From Opisthocomus hoazin (taxonomy: Eukaryota > Chordata > Aves > Opisthocomiformes > Opisthocomidae), in assembly GCF_030867145.1 (NCBI RefSeq), contig NC_134414.1, positions 130,708,465 through 130,772,464 on the forward strand: a stretch of DNA of 64,000 nt. Direction: 5' to 3'. A program made the position numbers and the translations under genes. Of the stretch, positions 58,001 through 64,000 are shown one piece after another. The stretch's first letter is position 1, and each line of letters opens with the position of its first letter. Under the pieces are notes generated by a model, which saw nothing but the letters and a program-made list of their open reading frames with translations, did not search any database and was not told where the DNA came from.

Positions 58001-61000
58001 ATCTTGTTGAGATCATGGGGACATCGTGGGATAGCTCACATGACTGGAGTGCTGTGATGGATGGATACAGGCTTTTGAGGAAGGACAGGCTGGGAGGAGA
58101 GGAGGTAGAGTTGCCCTTTATGTGGGTGAGCAGCTGGAATGCATGGAGCTCTACCTAGAGTTGGATGAGGAGCCAACTGAGAGCTTATGGGTAGTGACTA
58201 AAGAGCAGACTAATATGGGTGACATAGTAGTGGGCATCTGCTGTAGGCCACCTGATCAGGAAGAACAAATGGATGAGGCCTTCTACGGACAGCTAGAAGC
58301 AGCCTCACATTCATGGGCCCTGGTCCCTGTGGGGGACTTTAACCACCCTGACATCTACTGGAGGGACAATAGAGCAGGACATGGCAATATAGGAGGTTCC
58401 TGGAGAGCATCGATGACAGCTATCCAGGTGATAGAGGAGCCAATGAGGAGAGGTGTTCTGCTGGACCGCATACTCACAAGCAAGGAAGGTCTGGTTGGGA
58501 ATGTGAAGGTCAAAGAGAGCCTTGGCTGCAGTGACCATAAGATGGTGGAGTTCAGGATCACGAGAAGGAACAGGGCAAAAAAGCAAGATTGCAAGCTGCG
58601 ACTTCGGCTTCAGGGATCCTCTTCAGGGATCTGCTTGGAAGAGTTCCATGGAAATAAGGCCCTGGAGGGAACAGGGGTCCAAGAAAGCTGGTTGATATTC
58701 AAGGAACACCACCTCCGAGCTAAAGAACAGTTCATCCAGACAAGCAGGAAGTCAAGCAAAGATGCCAGGAGGCCTGCATGGATGGAGGAATAGCTCCTGG
58801 TAAAACTCAAAAGGAAGTGTACAGAGGACAGAAGTAGGGACAGGTAACCTGGGAGGAATACAGAGACACTGTAGGAATAGTGTCACTGTAGTATAGAGAC
58901 ACTGTATAGGAAAGCCAAACCTAACCAGAGTTTAATCTGATGAGGGATGTCAAAGGCAACAAGAAGGGCTTGTGTAATTGTGTAAGCAGCAAAAGGAAGA
59001 GTAGGGAAGATGTGAACTGACTGCTGGATGGGGCGGGGGCCGTGGTGACACAGGACATGGAAAAGGCTGAGCTTCTGAATGCTTTCTTCATCTCACTCTT
59101 TACCAACAAGACTAGTTTTCAGGAGTCCCAGGCCCTCGAAAGTGGGGGAAAGACTGAAGTAAGGAAGACATACCCCTGGTGGAAGAAGATCAAGCTAGGG
59201 AATACCTAAACTGGACATAAGTCCGTGGGCCCTAGTGTGATGCTCCCATGAGTGCTGAGAGAGCTGGCTGATACCGTGGTGACACCACTCTTGATAATCT
59301 TTGAATAGTTGTGGCAGTTGGGAGAGGACTGGAGGAAAGCAAATGTCACTCCTATCTTCAAAAATTGGCAGGAAGGAGGACCTGGGGAGCGACAGGCTGG
59401 TCAGCCTCATCTCAATCTCTGGGAATGTGATGGAGCAACTGATCCTGGAAACCATTTCCAGACATGTGAAGGAAAAAGGGATTGAAAGTAGTCAGCATGG
59501 ATTCACAAAGGCAGGGGGGAGTCATGCTTGACTAACCTGGTAACCTTATGTGAAGAAATGGCTGGCTTGGTAGATGAGGGGAGAGCAGTGGATATTGTCT
59601 ACCTGGACTTCAGCAGGGCCTTTGACAAAGTCGCCCGTAAGATACGCGTAGAGAAGCTGATGGGAGTATGGGCTGGATGAGCAGACAATGAATTGGACTG
59701 AAAACTGGCTGACTGGATGGGTCCCGAGGGTAGTGATCAGTGGCAGGCAGTCTAGTTGTAGGCCAGTAAATAGCAATATGCCCTAGGAGTCAATACTGGG
59801 TTCAGTCCTGTTTAACATCTTCATTAATGATCTGGATGTTGGGGCAGAGTGCACCCTCAGCAAGTTCACAGATGACACAAAAGTGGGAAGAGTGGCTGAT
59901 ATGCCAGAGGGTCGTGCTGCCCTGCCAAGGCACCAAGCTGAACATGTGCCAGGAGTGTGTCCTTGCAGCGAAAACGGATAGCAGTATCCTGGTCTATGTT
60001 AGGAGGAATGGTGCCAGCAGTTCGAGGGAGGTGATCCTTCAGCTCTTCTCAGTGTTGTGTCCAGTTCTGGTCTCCCCAGAACAAGAGAGAGATGGTGCTA
60101 TTGGAGCAACTCCAGCAAAGGGTCACAAAGGTGATTAAGGTACTGGAGCATCTCTCTTGTGAGGAAAGGCTGAGAGCGCTGGAACTCTGAGAGAAGGCTC
60201 GGGGGGGATCCTATCAACGTGTGCAAATATCTGAAGGGAGTGTGCAAAATGGATGGAGCAGTCTCTTTTCAGTGGTGCCCGATGACAGGACAAGAGGCAA
60301 TGGATGCAAACTGAAACACAGGACGTTCCCTCTTAATGTAAGGAAATTATTTTTTTTACTGTGAGCATGACCAAGTGCTGGTACAGTTTGCCCAGAGAGG
60401 TTGTGGAGTGTCACTTCTTGGAGATATTAAAAAGCTGTCTGGACATGGTCCTGGCAACCGGCTCTAGGTGGCCCTACTTGAGCAGGGGAGTTGGATTCTT
60501 TACCAGTGCTTTTGAACTGTCCGTTCTCTAACAGCGGGGTCTTGTTCTGCTTGCAGAAGCAAGGCCAGGATGAGGTGGTTGTAATTTGTCCTAAACATAC
60601 GACATTGTTCGTGATGTGTTTTTTGCTTTGCTTTTTCAATTTATCGTATACTCCTTTATTCAAAGGAAGAAGGTGAAATACAGGCATGGCAAAAGAATGA
60701 AGAGGGAAAGAGGAAAAAATATTGACTGTGGCAAATCAGATGTGATGTTTTGGTCTTACTGCAAAAGCTGCAGCCATCTCTCAGCCATTTCAATTTGCTG
60801 TCCTCTCTTGTTCCGAATTCTCCCCCTCTCATGTTCTGCTAAAACTGCTATCAGTGTTCTTGCTTCTTTGTTGTCTTCTATCAGACAGACCAGCTCATGA
60901 CAGGAGAACACGTGCCTGAGGCAACAAAACCTCATCATGCTTAACTGCTGTGTGCTTGATCGTTCCCTGTAGTGTGATTGTACGTGTGTGTGTTGTGACC

Positions 61001-61452
61001 AAAGTGCATCTGTCCCTAGTTATGTCGAATTGTATCATAGTACATGTAATCTGCTTTGAATATGTGCTTACAGTGATGTATCTTTAAAAGAAGAGGCAGT
61101 AACCTGTTTGGTGTTTACCATGAGTAGGTTGTGGTAAGGGTATGTATATATGTGATTACCATGGAGGAACTGAAATTTGACTTGGAAGTCTGTCACCATC
61201 TCCTGGAAACTTGTTTGTGCCTCCTTAGTCTCAGCAGTAATGGAGGGTTTGAAATTCTTTTTGAAGGTTGCTTTAGGAAATTGATGCTGTAAATACTCCT
61301 TTTTCTGTTACCAGAACCCCATAGTTAACTTTGAACAGCCACTGCACCTGGAGAACTGGTTCCCTCGTCAGCTGATCAGAAGCAAAAGAGAAGAGATTCG
61401 AGACCTCATCTTGCAACTGCACTTTCAGCAGCATAGTGGCAGCAGCAGCTAA
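18968..61452 (+). CDS. SENP7: SENP7, SUMO-2/3-specific isopeptidase, 24 coding exons
   Basis: All exons carry GT-AG sites and compatible phases; coding bases sum to 3264 (1087 aa plus stop; 1055 without the uncertain exon at 34617, against about 1050 recalled for human). SENP7 trims poly-SUMO-2/3 chains in the nucleus and acts on chromatin proteins such as HP1-alpha/KAP1. Layout: basic N-terminal tail; two tandem 66-residue repeats, each with PKVIL, a PxVxL HP1-binding motif (residues about 82-86 and 148-152); a weakly conserved basic linker; a SUMO-interaction-like [10 protein letters not shown] (about 459-468); then a conserved C-terminal half. The protease begins near [14 protein letters not shown] and carries His870 (SHWY), Asp976 (LILD), oxyanion Gln1023 and Cys1029 (SSDCGVY). 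A loop of about 100 residues separates His and Asp, a feature of SENP6/7. It ends QHSGSSS. Introns total about 39 kb. Confidence 0.95.
19004..21592 (+). other. SENP7: SENP7 intron 2
   Basis: AT-rich intron with a C/A-rich low-complexity patch at 20116-20160. No exon or transposon recognised. Confidence 0.6.
21593..21700 (+). CDS. SENP7: SENP7 exon 3
   Basis: 36 codons in phase 0-0, with a basic start ([11 protein letters not shown]) and then [13 protein letters not shown], which matches the human PEDVHVQSPLSKF segment as I recall it. Acceptor CTATTTTCAG, donor GTAAAG. Confidence 0.88.
21701..24048 (+). other. SENP7: SENP7 intron 3
   Basis: Intron with long T/G tracts (22492-22526 and 22806-22817). 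No exon or interspersed element recognised. The small frame at 23114-23296 has no splice or homology support. Confidence 0.55.
24049..24143 (+). CDS. SENP7: SENP7 exon 4
   Basis: Acceptor TTTATTTCAG, donor GTAAGA; 95 nt, phase 0 to 2. Encodes [19 protein letters not shown]..., a Lys/Arg-rich, probably disordered segment with nuclear-localisation character. It joins in frame to either duplicated repeat exon. Confidence 0.82.
24144..31961 (+). other. SENP7: SENP7 intron 4 (7.8 kb)
   Basis: The longest intron. AT-rich, with a T-tract near 30051-30077 and another near 31469-31493. I found no exon compatible with phase 2 and no certain transposon. ORFs at 25722-26072 (minus) and 29699-30016 (plus) are likely chance. 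Confidence 0.55.
31962..32159 (+). CDS. SENP7: SENP7 exon 5, HP1-box repeat A
   Basis: 198 nt, phase 2 to 2, so it can be skipped or duplicated without a frameshift. After one split codon it encodes [18 protein letters not shown]..., with PKVIL fitting PxVxL, and a Ser-rich middle. The acceptor is poor in pyrimidines (TTATATGTATGGCAG). In mammals the corresponding two repeats are the HP1-binding module, and a short isoform lacking part of it has been described. Confidence 0.88.
32160..33892 (+). other. SENP7: SENP7 intron between the duplicated exons
   Basis: 1.73 kb separating repeat exons A and B. It holds a short antisense CR1 fragment (32651-32783). No further copy of the repeat exon was found. 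Confidence 0.6.
32651..32783 (-). mobile_element. CR1 fragment (antisense)
   Basis: Plus strand starts GAATCATAGAGTCATTTAGG, then TTGGAAAGGACCTTTAAG, CCACCACTAAACCATGTCCC and AATACCTCCAGGGA: the reverse complement of a CR1 3' end of an avian subfamily with the ACCATGTCCCTA block. Confidence 0.88.
33893..34090 (+). CDS. SENP7: SENP7 exon 6, HP1-box repeat B
   Basis: Also 198 nt and phase 2 to 2. Encodes [18 protein letters not shown]... and ends YESSLLSER. By hand count about 38 of 66 residues match repeat A. The first 28 nt of the exon and the preceding ATGGCAG are identical to those of exon 5, while the 3' half is strongly diverged. PKVIL again fits PxVxL. Confidence 0.88.
34617..34712 (+). 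CDS. SENP7: SENP7 exon 7 (candidate, possibly alternative)
   Basis: 96 nt with an excellent polypyrimidine tract and acceptor (CTTCCTACATTTAG) and donor GTAAGC, phase 2 to 2. Encodes [20 protein letters not shown].... I do not recall a counterpart in human SENP7, and skipping it keeps the frame and brings the length closer to human. Either a lineage exon, an alternative exon, or a fortuitous one. Confidence 0.5.
34713..38016 (+). other. SENP7: SENP7 intron 7
   Basis: 3.3 kb, AT-rich, with a C13-type homopolymer near 35716-35728. No exon or repeat family recognised. Confidence 0.5.
38017..38132 (+). CDS. SENP7: SENP7 exon 8
   Basis: Acceptor GTTCTTCACAG; phase 2 to 1; encodes [17 protein letters not shown]... 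and a basic end (FRRRELQKK). Donor GTTTGT is non-optimal. It sits where human has a similarly weakly conserved segment. Confidence 0.78.
38894..39063 (+). CDS. SENP7: SENP7 exon 9
   Basis: Acceptor TTCTGACACAG, donor GTAAGT, phase 1 to 0. Highly charged: LQKRRRN and [10 protein letters not shown] clusters look like nuclear-localisation signals, though this is inferred from composition. Confidence 0.82.
39064..40000 (+). other. SENP7: SENP7 intron 9
   Basis: About 0.94 kb with no recognised element; a short GT/CA-like patch near 39087-39115. Confidence 0.6.
40001..40361 (+). CDS. SENP7: SENP7 exon 10
   Basis: Largest internal exon (361 nt, phase 0 to 1). Ser/Thr/Pro-rich, poorly conserved; ends NRQLVSVDP plus one base at donor GTATGT, which parallels the human ...SAEPI junction. 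Open reading continues into the intron but is not used. Confidence 0.87.
40362..40951 (+). other. SENP7: SENP7 intron 10
   Basis: 590 nt; nothing recognised beyond T-rich acceptor sequence. Confidence 0.6.
40952..41109 (+). CDS. SENP7: SENP7 exon 11 (SUMO-interaction-like motif)
   Basis: Phase 1 to 0. The split Ile plus [13 protein letters not shown] gives a hydrophobic core followed by phosphorylatable serines and acids, the layout of a SUMO-interaction motif, and matches the human IVVSSDEEGP segment. Donor GTAGTC is weak. Confidence 0.9.
41110..41864 (+). other. SENP7: SENP7 intron 11
   Basis: 755 nt; no recognisable element. A 69-codon frame at 41415-41624 is unsupported. Confidence 0.6.
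41865..41996 (+). CDS. SENP7: SENP7 exon 12
   Basis: 44 codons, phase 0-0. Ends [22 protein letters not shown], similar to the human FTSVYIGKIKGASKG stretch at the start of the conserved half. Confidence 0.9.
41997..43670 (+). other. SENP7: SENP7 intron 12
   Basis: 1.67 kb with one antisense CR1 fragment (42911-43072); otherwise AT-rich with no recognised feature. Confidence 0.6.
42911..43072 (-). mobile_element. CR1 fragment (antisense)
   Basis: Plus strand GAATCATAGACTGGTTTGGG, then CCAACCCCCCTGCCATGGGC, AGGGACACCCTCCACTAGAC and CTTGAACACTTCCAGGGA: a young-looking CR1 3' end in reverse orientation, cut off in the CTTCTCCAGGCA block. Confidence 0.93.
43671..43704 (+). CDS. SENP7: SENP7 exon 13 (micro-exon)
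   Basis: Only 34 nt: [11 protein letters not shown] plus one base, phase 0 to 1. Matches human ITKKYIKIPFQ. Acceptor TCTTATTTCAG, donor GTAAGA. Confidence 0.9.
44521..44694 (+). CDS. SENP7: SENP7 exon 14
   Basis: Phase 1 to 1. Encodes [22 protein letters not shown]... ending IINKP, corresponding to the human VSLNEISLLVDTTHLKRFGLW region. Acceptor TTTTCTGCAG, donor GTGAGT. Confidence 0.93.
44862..46184. mobile_element. solo LTR-like insertion with 5-bp target-site duplication
   Basis: A 1323-bp block differing from its AT-rich flanks in composition. It starts TGTTAG and ends CTAATA, an imperfect terminal inverted repeat (CTAACA expected). It is flanked by GTTAA on both sides (44857-44861 and 46185-46189), the expected signature of retroviral-type integration. 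No gag/pol/env is visible, so a solo LTR is the best reading; orientation and family are not determined. A (CA) tract lies at 45136-45151. The 134-codon minus-strand frame and others inside are not recognised as genes. Confidence 0.65.
45136..45151 (+). repeat. CA microsatellite
   Basis: About eight uninterrupted AC units inside the LTR-like insertion, preceded by imperfect TA/CA repeats. Confidence 0.85.
46216..46478 (+). CDS. SENP7: SENP7 exon 15
   Basis: 263 nt, phase 1 to 0. Encodes [15 protein letters not shown]... and ...FPLF-like [15 protein letters not shown], clear counterparts of human. The acceptor (CTCTCCTTTTCCCAG) is only 31 nt downstream of the LTR-like insertion. Confidence 0.93.
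46479..47570 (+). other. SENP7: SENP7 intron 15
   Basis: 1.09 kb with an A20-type homopolymer at about 46592-46611. It contains a 106-codon frame (46996-47316) that looks protein-like but is out of phase with the flanking exons. Confidence 0.55.
47571..47704 (+). CDS. SENP7: SENP7 exon 16
   Basis: Phase 0 to 2; [20 protein letters not shown] matches human QSSGCYSLSI...EEWRE, just upstream of the protease core. Confidence 0.95.
47705..48840 (+). other. SENP7: SENP7 intron 16
   Basis: 1.14 kb, AT-rich, no recognised element. Confidence 0.6.
48841..48957 (+). CDS. SENP7: SENP7 exon 17, start of protease domain
   Basis: Phase 2 to 2. Encodes [20 protein letters not shown] and [11 protein letters not shown]. 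The PPPP-KGGLGVT stretch is the SENP6/7-specific loop 1 region known to favour SUMO-2/3; the [10 protein letters not shown] helix is shared by all SENPs. Confidence 0.96.
48958..50504 (+). other. SENP7: SENP7 intron 17
   Basis: 1.55 kb without a recognised element; frames at 49301-49525 and 49791-49976 have no support. Confidence 0.55.
50505..50624 (+). CDS. SENP7: SENP7 exon 18
   Basis: Phase 2 to 2. Encodes [20 protein letters not shown] and FFYKCLTR, a conserved protease segment. Confidence 0.96.
50625..52502 (+). other. SENP7: SENP7 intron 18
   Basis: 1.88 kb. Holds an LTR fragment starting at 52081; the remainder is AT-rich and unrecognised, including small frames at 51219-51645. Confidence 0.6.
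52081..52330 (+). mobile_element. endogenous retroviral LTR fragment
   Basis: Begins TGTCATGGTTTAGCCCCAGC, followed by CACAAAGAACCACACAGCC, GAGATAAAGATGGTTTAACA and an A-rich GAGGAGAAAAATAAC block, then GAATGATGCACAGTGCAG. This order matches an LTR family I recall as common in songbird and other neoavian genomes. Only the first ~250 nt of the LTR are present; the 3' boundary is approximate and no viral genes are visible. Confidence 0.65.
52503..52595 (+). CDS. SENP7: SENP7 exon 19
   Basis: Phase 2 to 2. [20 protein letters not shown] and IFVPVNE, highly conserved. The acceptor context TGCAGAGCAG offers a second AG 5 nt downstream, which would shift the frame and is therefore unlikely to be used. 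Confidence 0.96.
52596..53416 (+). other. SENP7: SENP7 intron 19
   Basis: 821 nt, no recognised element. The acceptor is T/C-rich (53376-53400) ending GGGCAG. Confidence 0.6.
53417..53628 (+). CDS. SENP7: SENP7 exon 20 (catalytic His)
   Basis: Phase 2 to 1. Begins [20 protein letters not shown]; the CAT at 53421-53423 is the catalytic His. The rest is a Gln/Ser-rich variable loop inserted between the His and Asp parts of the fold, a trait of SENP6/7. Confidence 0.96.
53629..54056 (+). other. SENP7: SENP7 intron 20
   Basis: 428 nt, AT-rich; nothing recognised. Confidence 0.6.
54057..54109 (+). CDS. SENP7: SENP7 exon 21
   Basis: 53 nt, phase 1 to 0; [17 protein letters not shown], part of the variable insertion loop. 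Supported by phase and splice sites more than by conservation. Confidence 0.78.
54428..54465 (+). CDS. SENP7: SENP7 exon 22 (micro-exon)
   Basis: 38 nt, phase 0 to 2; [12 protein letters not shown], corresponding to the human MSVPKKMCKR stretch before the Asp motif. Acceptor TCTCTTCTCGCAG, donor GTACGT. Confidence 0.85.
54701..54769 (+). CDS. SENP7: SENP7 exon 23 (catalytic Asp)
   Basis: 69 nt, phase 2 to 2; [20 protein letters not shown]. The GAT at 54720-54722 is the catalytic Asp in the ILD-SL motif. Confidence 0.96.
55680..55701 (+). repeat. ATTT microsatellite
   Basis: About five TTTA units in a row, interrupted at both ends by AT-rich sequence. Confidence 0.85.
56059..56142 (-). mobile_element. 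CR1 fragment (antisense, 3' end only)
   Basis: ACAGAATCGTAGAATGGTTG, GGTTGGAATGGACCTTATAC and CCAACCCCCCTGCCATGGGC: about 85 nt of the extreme CR1 3' end in reverse orientation. Confidence 0.88.
57063..57213 (+). CDS. SENP7: SENP7 exon 24 (catalytic Cys)
   Basis: 151 nt, phase 2 to 0. [20 protein letters not shown] carries the oxyanion Gln (CAA 57154-57156) and the nucleophile Cys (TGT 57172-57174). Donor GTACAT is weak, and the open frame reads on 19 codons into the intron. Confidence 0.97.
57214..61314 (+). other. SENP7: SENP7 last intron (4.1 kb)
   Basis: Mostly filled by a decayed sense-oriented CR1 (57905-60497). Flanks 57214-57904 and 60498-61314 hold nothing I recognise. Removing the CR1 would leave about 1.5 kb. 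Confidence 0.65.
57905..60497 (+). mobile_element. long decayed CR1 with endonuclease and reverse-transcriptase remains
   Basis: Sense CR1. Recognisable from the 5' side: endonuclease segments ([72 protein letters not shown]), the linker with RPAWMEE, then RT segments ([32 protein letters not shown] at about 59860-59880), the C-terminal part and a 3' region ending near GGAGTTGGATTCTTTA. Stops and frameshifts break the ORF, and part of the segment after the RT DD box is missing. The terminal octamer repeat is absent, so the 3' end is also lost. The 223-codon frame at 58122-58793 is the longest surviving piece, not a host gene. Confidence 0.92.
61315..61452 (+). CDS. SENP7: SENP7 exon 25, C terminus and stop
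   Basis: 45 codons plus TAA (61450-61452). Begins [20 protein letters not shown], ends [11 protein letters not shown], almost as in human. Acceptor CTGTTACCAG. Confidence 0.97.
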   Translation, partial: NPIVNFEQPLHLENWFPRQLIRSKREEIRDLILQLHFQQHSGSSS

Positions 61453-63480
61453 TAAATCTAAGAAGCCAGACCTGGCAAAGAACGTTGCTGTATAAAGTAA
61501 CTGGAACTCTGCTTAGCAGCATTTGGACTCTTTTCTGCCTTGCAAGGAAGAAAAAAAAAAAAAAAGAACCATGAGAAGTATTTTGTTTGTTCAGTGTGTA
61601 TTTATTTAAATAATTTCGTTTTATTTGGTTTGTGTGGCCATAGAATGCAGTTGGGAGGGGAGAGGAGGTTGTAGATATAAGTGTAAATATGTAAGTTAAA
61701 GGTAATGCACATAGATTGCTAAATGATTCTTTACTTGGCATATGAAAGCTGTGTACAGGTATGTGCCACAAGGATATAAAAATGTTTTCATCTTTTGGAG
61801 TGTATTCTTTACAGTTCCATTTAAAATGGATGGTCGTGTAGGAGTCAGGCCTGAAGACAGGATTTTGACCCTATACTGTGTCTCTTTCTATTTTGCACCG
61901 CATACAGATAGAATGAATACTATGTATTGTTTTCATTTAAGGATCTAATATTGACTCTCTCTAGAGATGTATTTTTTGTTTTGTTTCTGATTATATACAG
62001 AAGTAGTCTGTATGTGTAAGAAGATTCTGCCAAGATTTGAGGCTGCTGAATTTTTTTTTTTTATTTTTTTCCCCTCCCTAGCATTTTATTCATAAGAATT
62101 AATTTCCATGAATGGAAGACATTTGCTTAAGAGCGACTGTTGAAATCTTTTAAAGTTGAGAGTGGTATTTAAAGTATTTCTCTGATTTTTTTCTCATCAG
62201 ATTTTAAAAGAGATCTTGCTCTCAAAGTACATGCCAATGCAGTACATGTAGCCAGTAGATCTTTAATCTTATTTGCCTTATTTTGGGGAGTTATACCTGC
62301 GAGTCTTTTGGCATCACTTGCATTAGAAAGGCAAGCAGTTGTGGCACTGAAAAATAAGGCTATTTTCATTCAAAAATGTCATTATGTTATATATATACAT
62401 GGTTTACATATATGACAAACAGGATTTATACTTTGCTCAGGAGAATTGAGTAAAGATGCCCGAGTATTTGAACTCGAACTTGATTTGATAAACTAGCAGA
62501 ATTTTATCATCTTAATCCATATGTATGTAGTTTTTCCTCAAAGTGATCACCTGCAACTTCAATAACATTTTGACATGTGCACACTTTCTGTAGTTACTGC
62601 ATGATAGATGGTGACTGTTTTAAAAGGATACTTTCTCCTGTTCCCCACTGTAAGTAAACTTAAGGGTCATTGCACCCTTCAGAAGGACTACATGTCAGAT
62701 AACCACCAAAACCAGACTGTTATGACCGTTGTCATAAACGTATTGACAAAACTAGAGCTCTTAAAGCTGGAAGTAGGCTAGAGAGTTAAAATAAAAATTG
62801 AAGGCAACACAAAGGTGTGAAGATTTTTATGGCATTGCCAAATTCTCAGGGCCCCTTCCTGAAACCTAGCACTTGGAATATCTAATTATTACTTCAGGTT
62901 CTGTCCAGACGTCCAAAAAAATCCCCCAGCATTCTTTCTCAAACCGGGAAGCATTCTTTCTGGAGAAGAGAGGCAATTTTAAAATAATTTGCTGAGCGCA
63001 GCTACCTTCTGTATAGCTGTGAGCAGCCTAGTGCAATTACTGTGTGTTTTTTGTCTGTATTTCTACTTTAAGTCTGTAGTTTGTCACTATGCCCCTATCG
63101 ACATTTGTCTCCCTCATCCCAGAGATTTTGTGGCTTTCATCACCTAAATCACAGCATCAGCATTACTTACAGGGATGCTTTGTGTATTTAGACAGATGAA
63201 AGATAAAATGTGGAAATGTGTGCCCTTTCTCTACACCTTTTTGATTCATGCATATTTTCAGTGTGCCCTTATGACGGATAGTTTGGGCTTTTTCTTATGG
63301 TCAAGTTAGTTTTTATTATGAAGTAATTTGTTCTTTTTTAGATTGACTGGTTTATAGATATTTGAAAGCAAACAATGTATAAACTTTTCTAAATTGGTTT
63401 TATAACATTAAAGGATTGCCTTTGTAGATTTGTTAGATATGTGCTATGAGATTGCCAATGCATTTGATATTAAAATTATC
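61453..63480 (+). other. SENP7: SENP7 3' UTR (extent inferred)
   Basis: AT-rich sequence after the stop with several possible poly(A) hexamers: AATAAA overlapping the stop (61451-61456), AATAAA near 62790, ATTAAA at 63407-63412 and 63469-63474. The last is followed by GATTGTTTTCATTCTTTTCCC, a plausible downstream element. Contains an A-run (61551-61565) and T-rich tracts. No repeat family recognised. Confidence 0.45.
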
Positions 63481-64000
63481 TCTGGAAGTTGCTGAATGTG
63501 ATTGTTTTCATTCTTTTCCCAGCTGCCACAAATGGCCAGTGAGCTAAGTGTAAGATAGGCCATCTTACTGCTTTTAAGGTATATACACGCTGTGTGTCTC
63601 TTAACCCAAATTTGTGTCAAAGTGGTTATTTGTTCTCCAGTCCTTATAAAGGTATGCAGCTAGTTCACAGCTTCTTGTGGCAAGCAAGACTGCTTTATAA
63701 CTCAAGAGCCTAACAGTTGTATTCTGTAATTAGGCGAACAGGCTTGACAGCCTGAAGGACTAGCCTGGGAAAGGCCTGCATCCACCCACCGCAGCCCACC
63801 CGGATCCAGCCGTTTGCATTTCACAGATATGCGATGAGTGCTAGGAAGTGTCTGTGGAAAAAGTTACACTCCAGGTACCTTCATGCTTCCTTTTTAGTTG
63901 CTAGAAGTCCCCAAAGATAACTTTTGGCATAAATAAGGCACCAGACTGACTCAGGGACCCGTTTGTACATCACCTGCATCTCCATTTCCTCTATTAATCC
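63481..64000. other. right flank, nothing recognised
   Basis: Intergenic sequence beyond the likely SENP7 3' end. In human the next gene on this side is IMPG2; no exon of it is visible here. Confidence 0.4.

Noticed and set aside
58122-58793. 223-codon frame as a host gene
   Set aside because: Its residues are a CR1 endonuclease segment in the middle of a decayed element.
1-64000. tRNA genes, rRNA genes, CRISPR arrays, bacterial operons or a novel defence system
   Set aside because: Nothing of the kind seen; the gene structure is plainly vertebrate. Intronic snoRNAs could not be excluded by eye, but I found no convincing box pair.

Overview
The window is ordinary vertebrate nuclear DNA, almost certainly from a bird. 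Genes are split by GT-AG introns, promoters lie in dense CpG islands, and the interspersed repeats are mostly CR1 retroposons plus avian-type LTRs. One LTR fragment (52081 onward) resembles a family I associate with songbirds and other Neoaves more than with chicken; that is only a hint. I see no bacterial, phage or CRISPR feature.

Layout. Left edge to about 3.3 kb: first coding exon of PCNP on the minus strand, in a CpG island, with its long first intron running off the window. 5.3-6.6 kb: TRMT10C (mitochondrial RNase P subunit 1), minus strand, whole coding region in one exon, with a 5' UTR intron reaching back to a second CpG island (9.1-10.0 kb). That island also serves TXNL4B (plus, three coding exons, 149 codons), so TRMT10C and TXNL4B look like a head-to-head pair. 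12.9-14.0 kb: an ARB2-family gene (ARB2B/FAM172B), minus strand, convergent with TXNL4B, read as one long intronless exon. 17.3-63.4 kb: SENP7, plus strand, a SUMO-2/3 protease of the SENP6/7 class. I place 24 coding exons by splice consensus and phase. They join into 1087 codons with no frame break (1055 if one uncertain 96-nt exon is skipped), ending in a catalytic domain with His, Asp and Cys in place.

PCNP, TRMT10C, an ARB2B relic and SENP7 are also neighbours at human 3q12.3 (recalled). TXNL4B is the exception: I recall it at human 16q22.

Mobile DNA. CR1 pieces lie at about 4.4, 16.5-17.2, 18.5, 32.7, 42.9 and 56.1 kb, and a 2.6-kb decayed copy with endonuclease and reverse-transcriptase remains fills the last SENP7 intron (57.9-60.5 kb). 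LTRs lie at about 7.1-7.56 kb, 44.86-46.18 kb (with target-site duplication, ending 31 nt before a SENP7 exon) and 52.08 kb.

The most interesting points are the duplicated 198-nt SENP7 exons, each carrying an HP1-type PxVxL motif and nearly identical only at their 5' ends; the LTR wedged beside a SENP7 splice acceptor; Ser-to-Gly at the nucleophile position of ARB2B; and the TRMT10C/TXNL4B shared promoter with an NRF-1 palindrome. I found no wholly new system.
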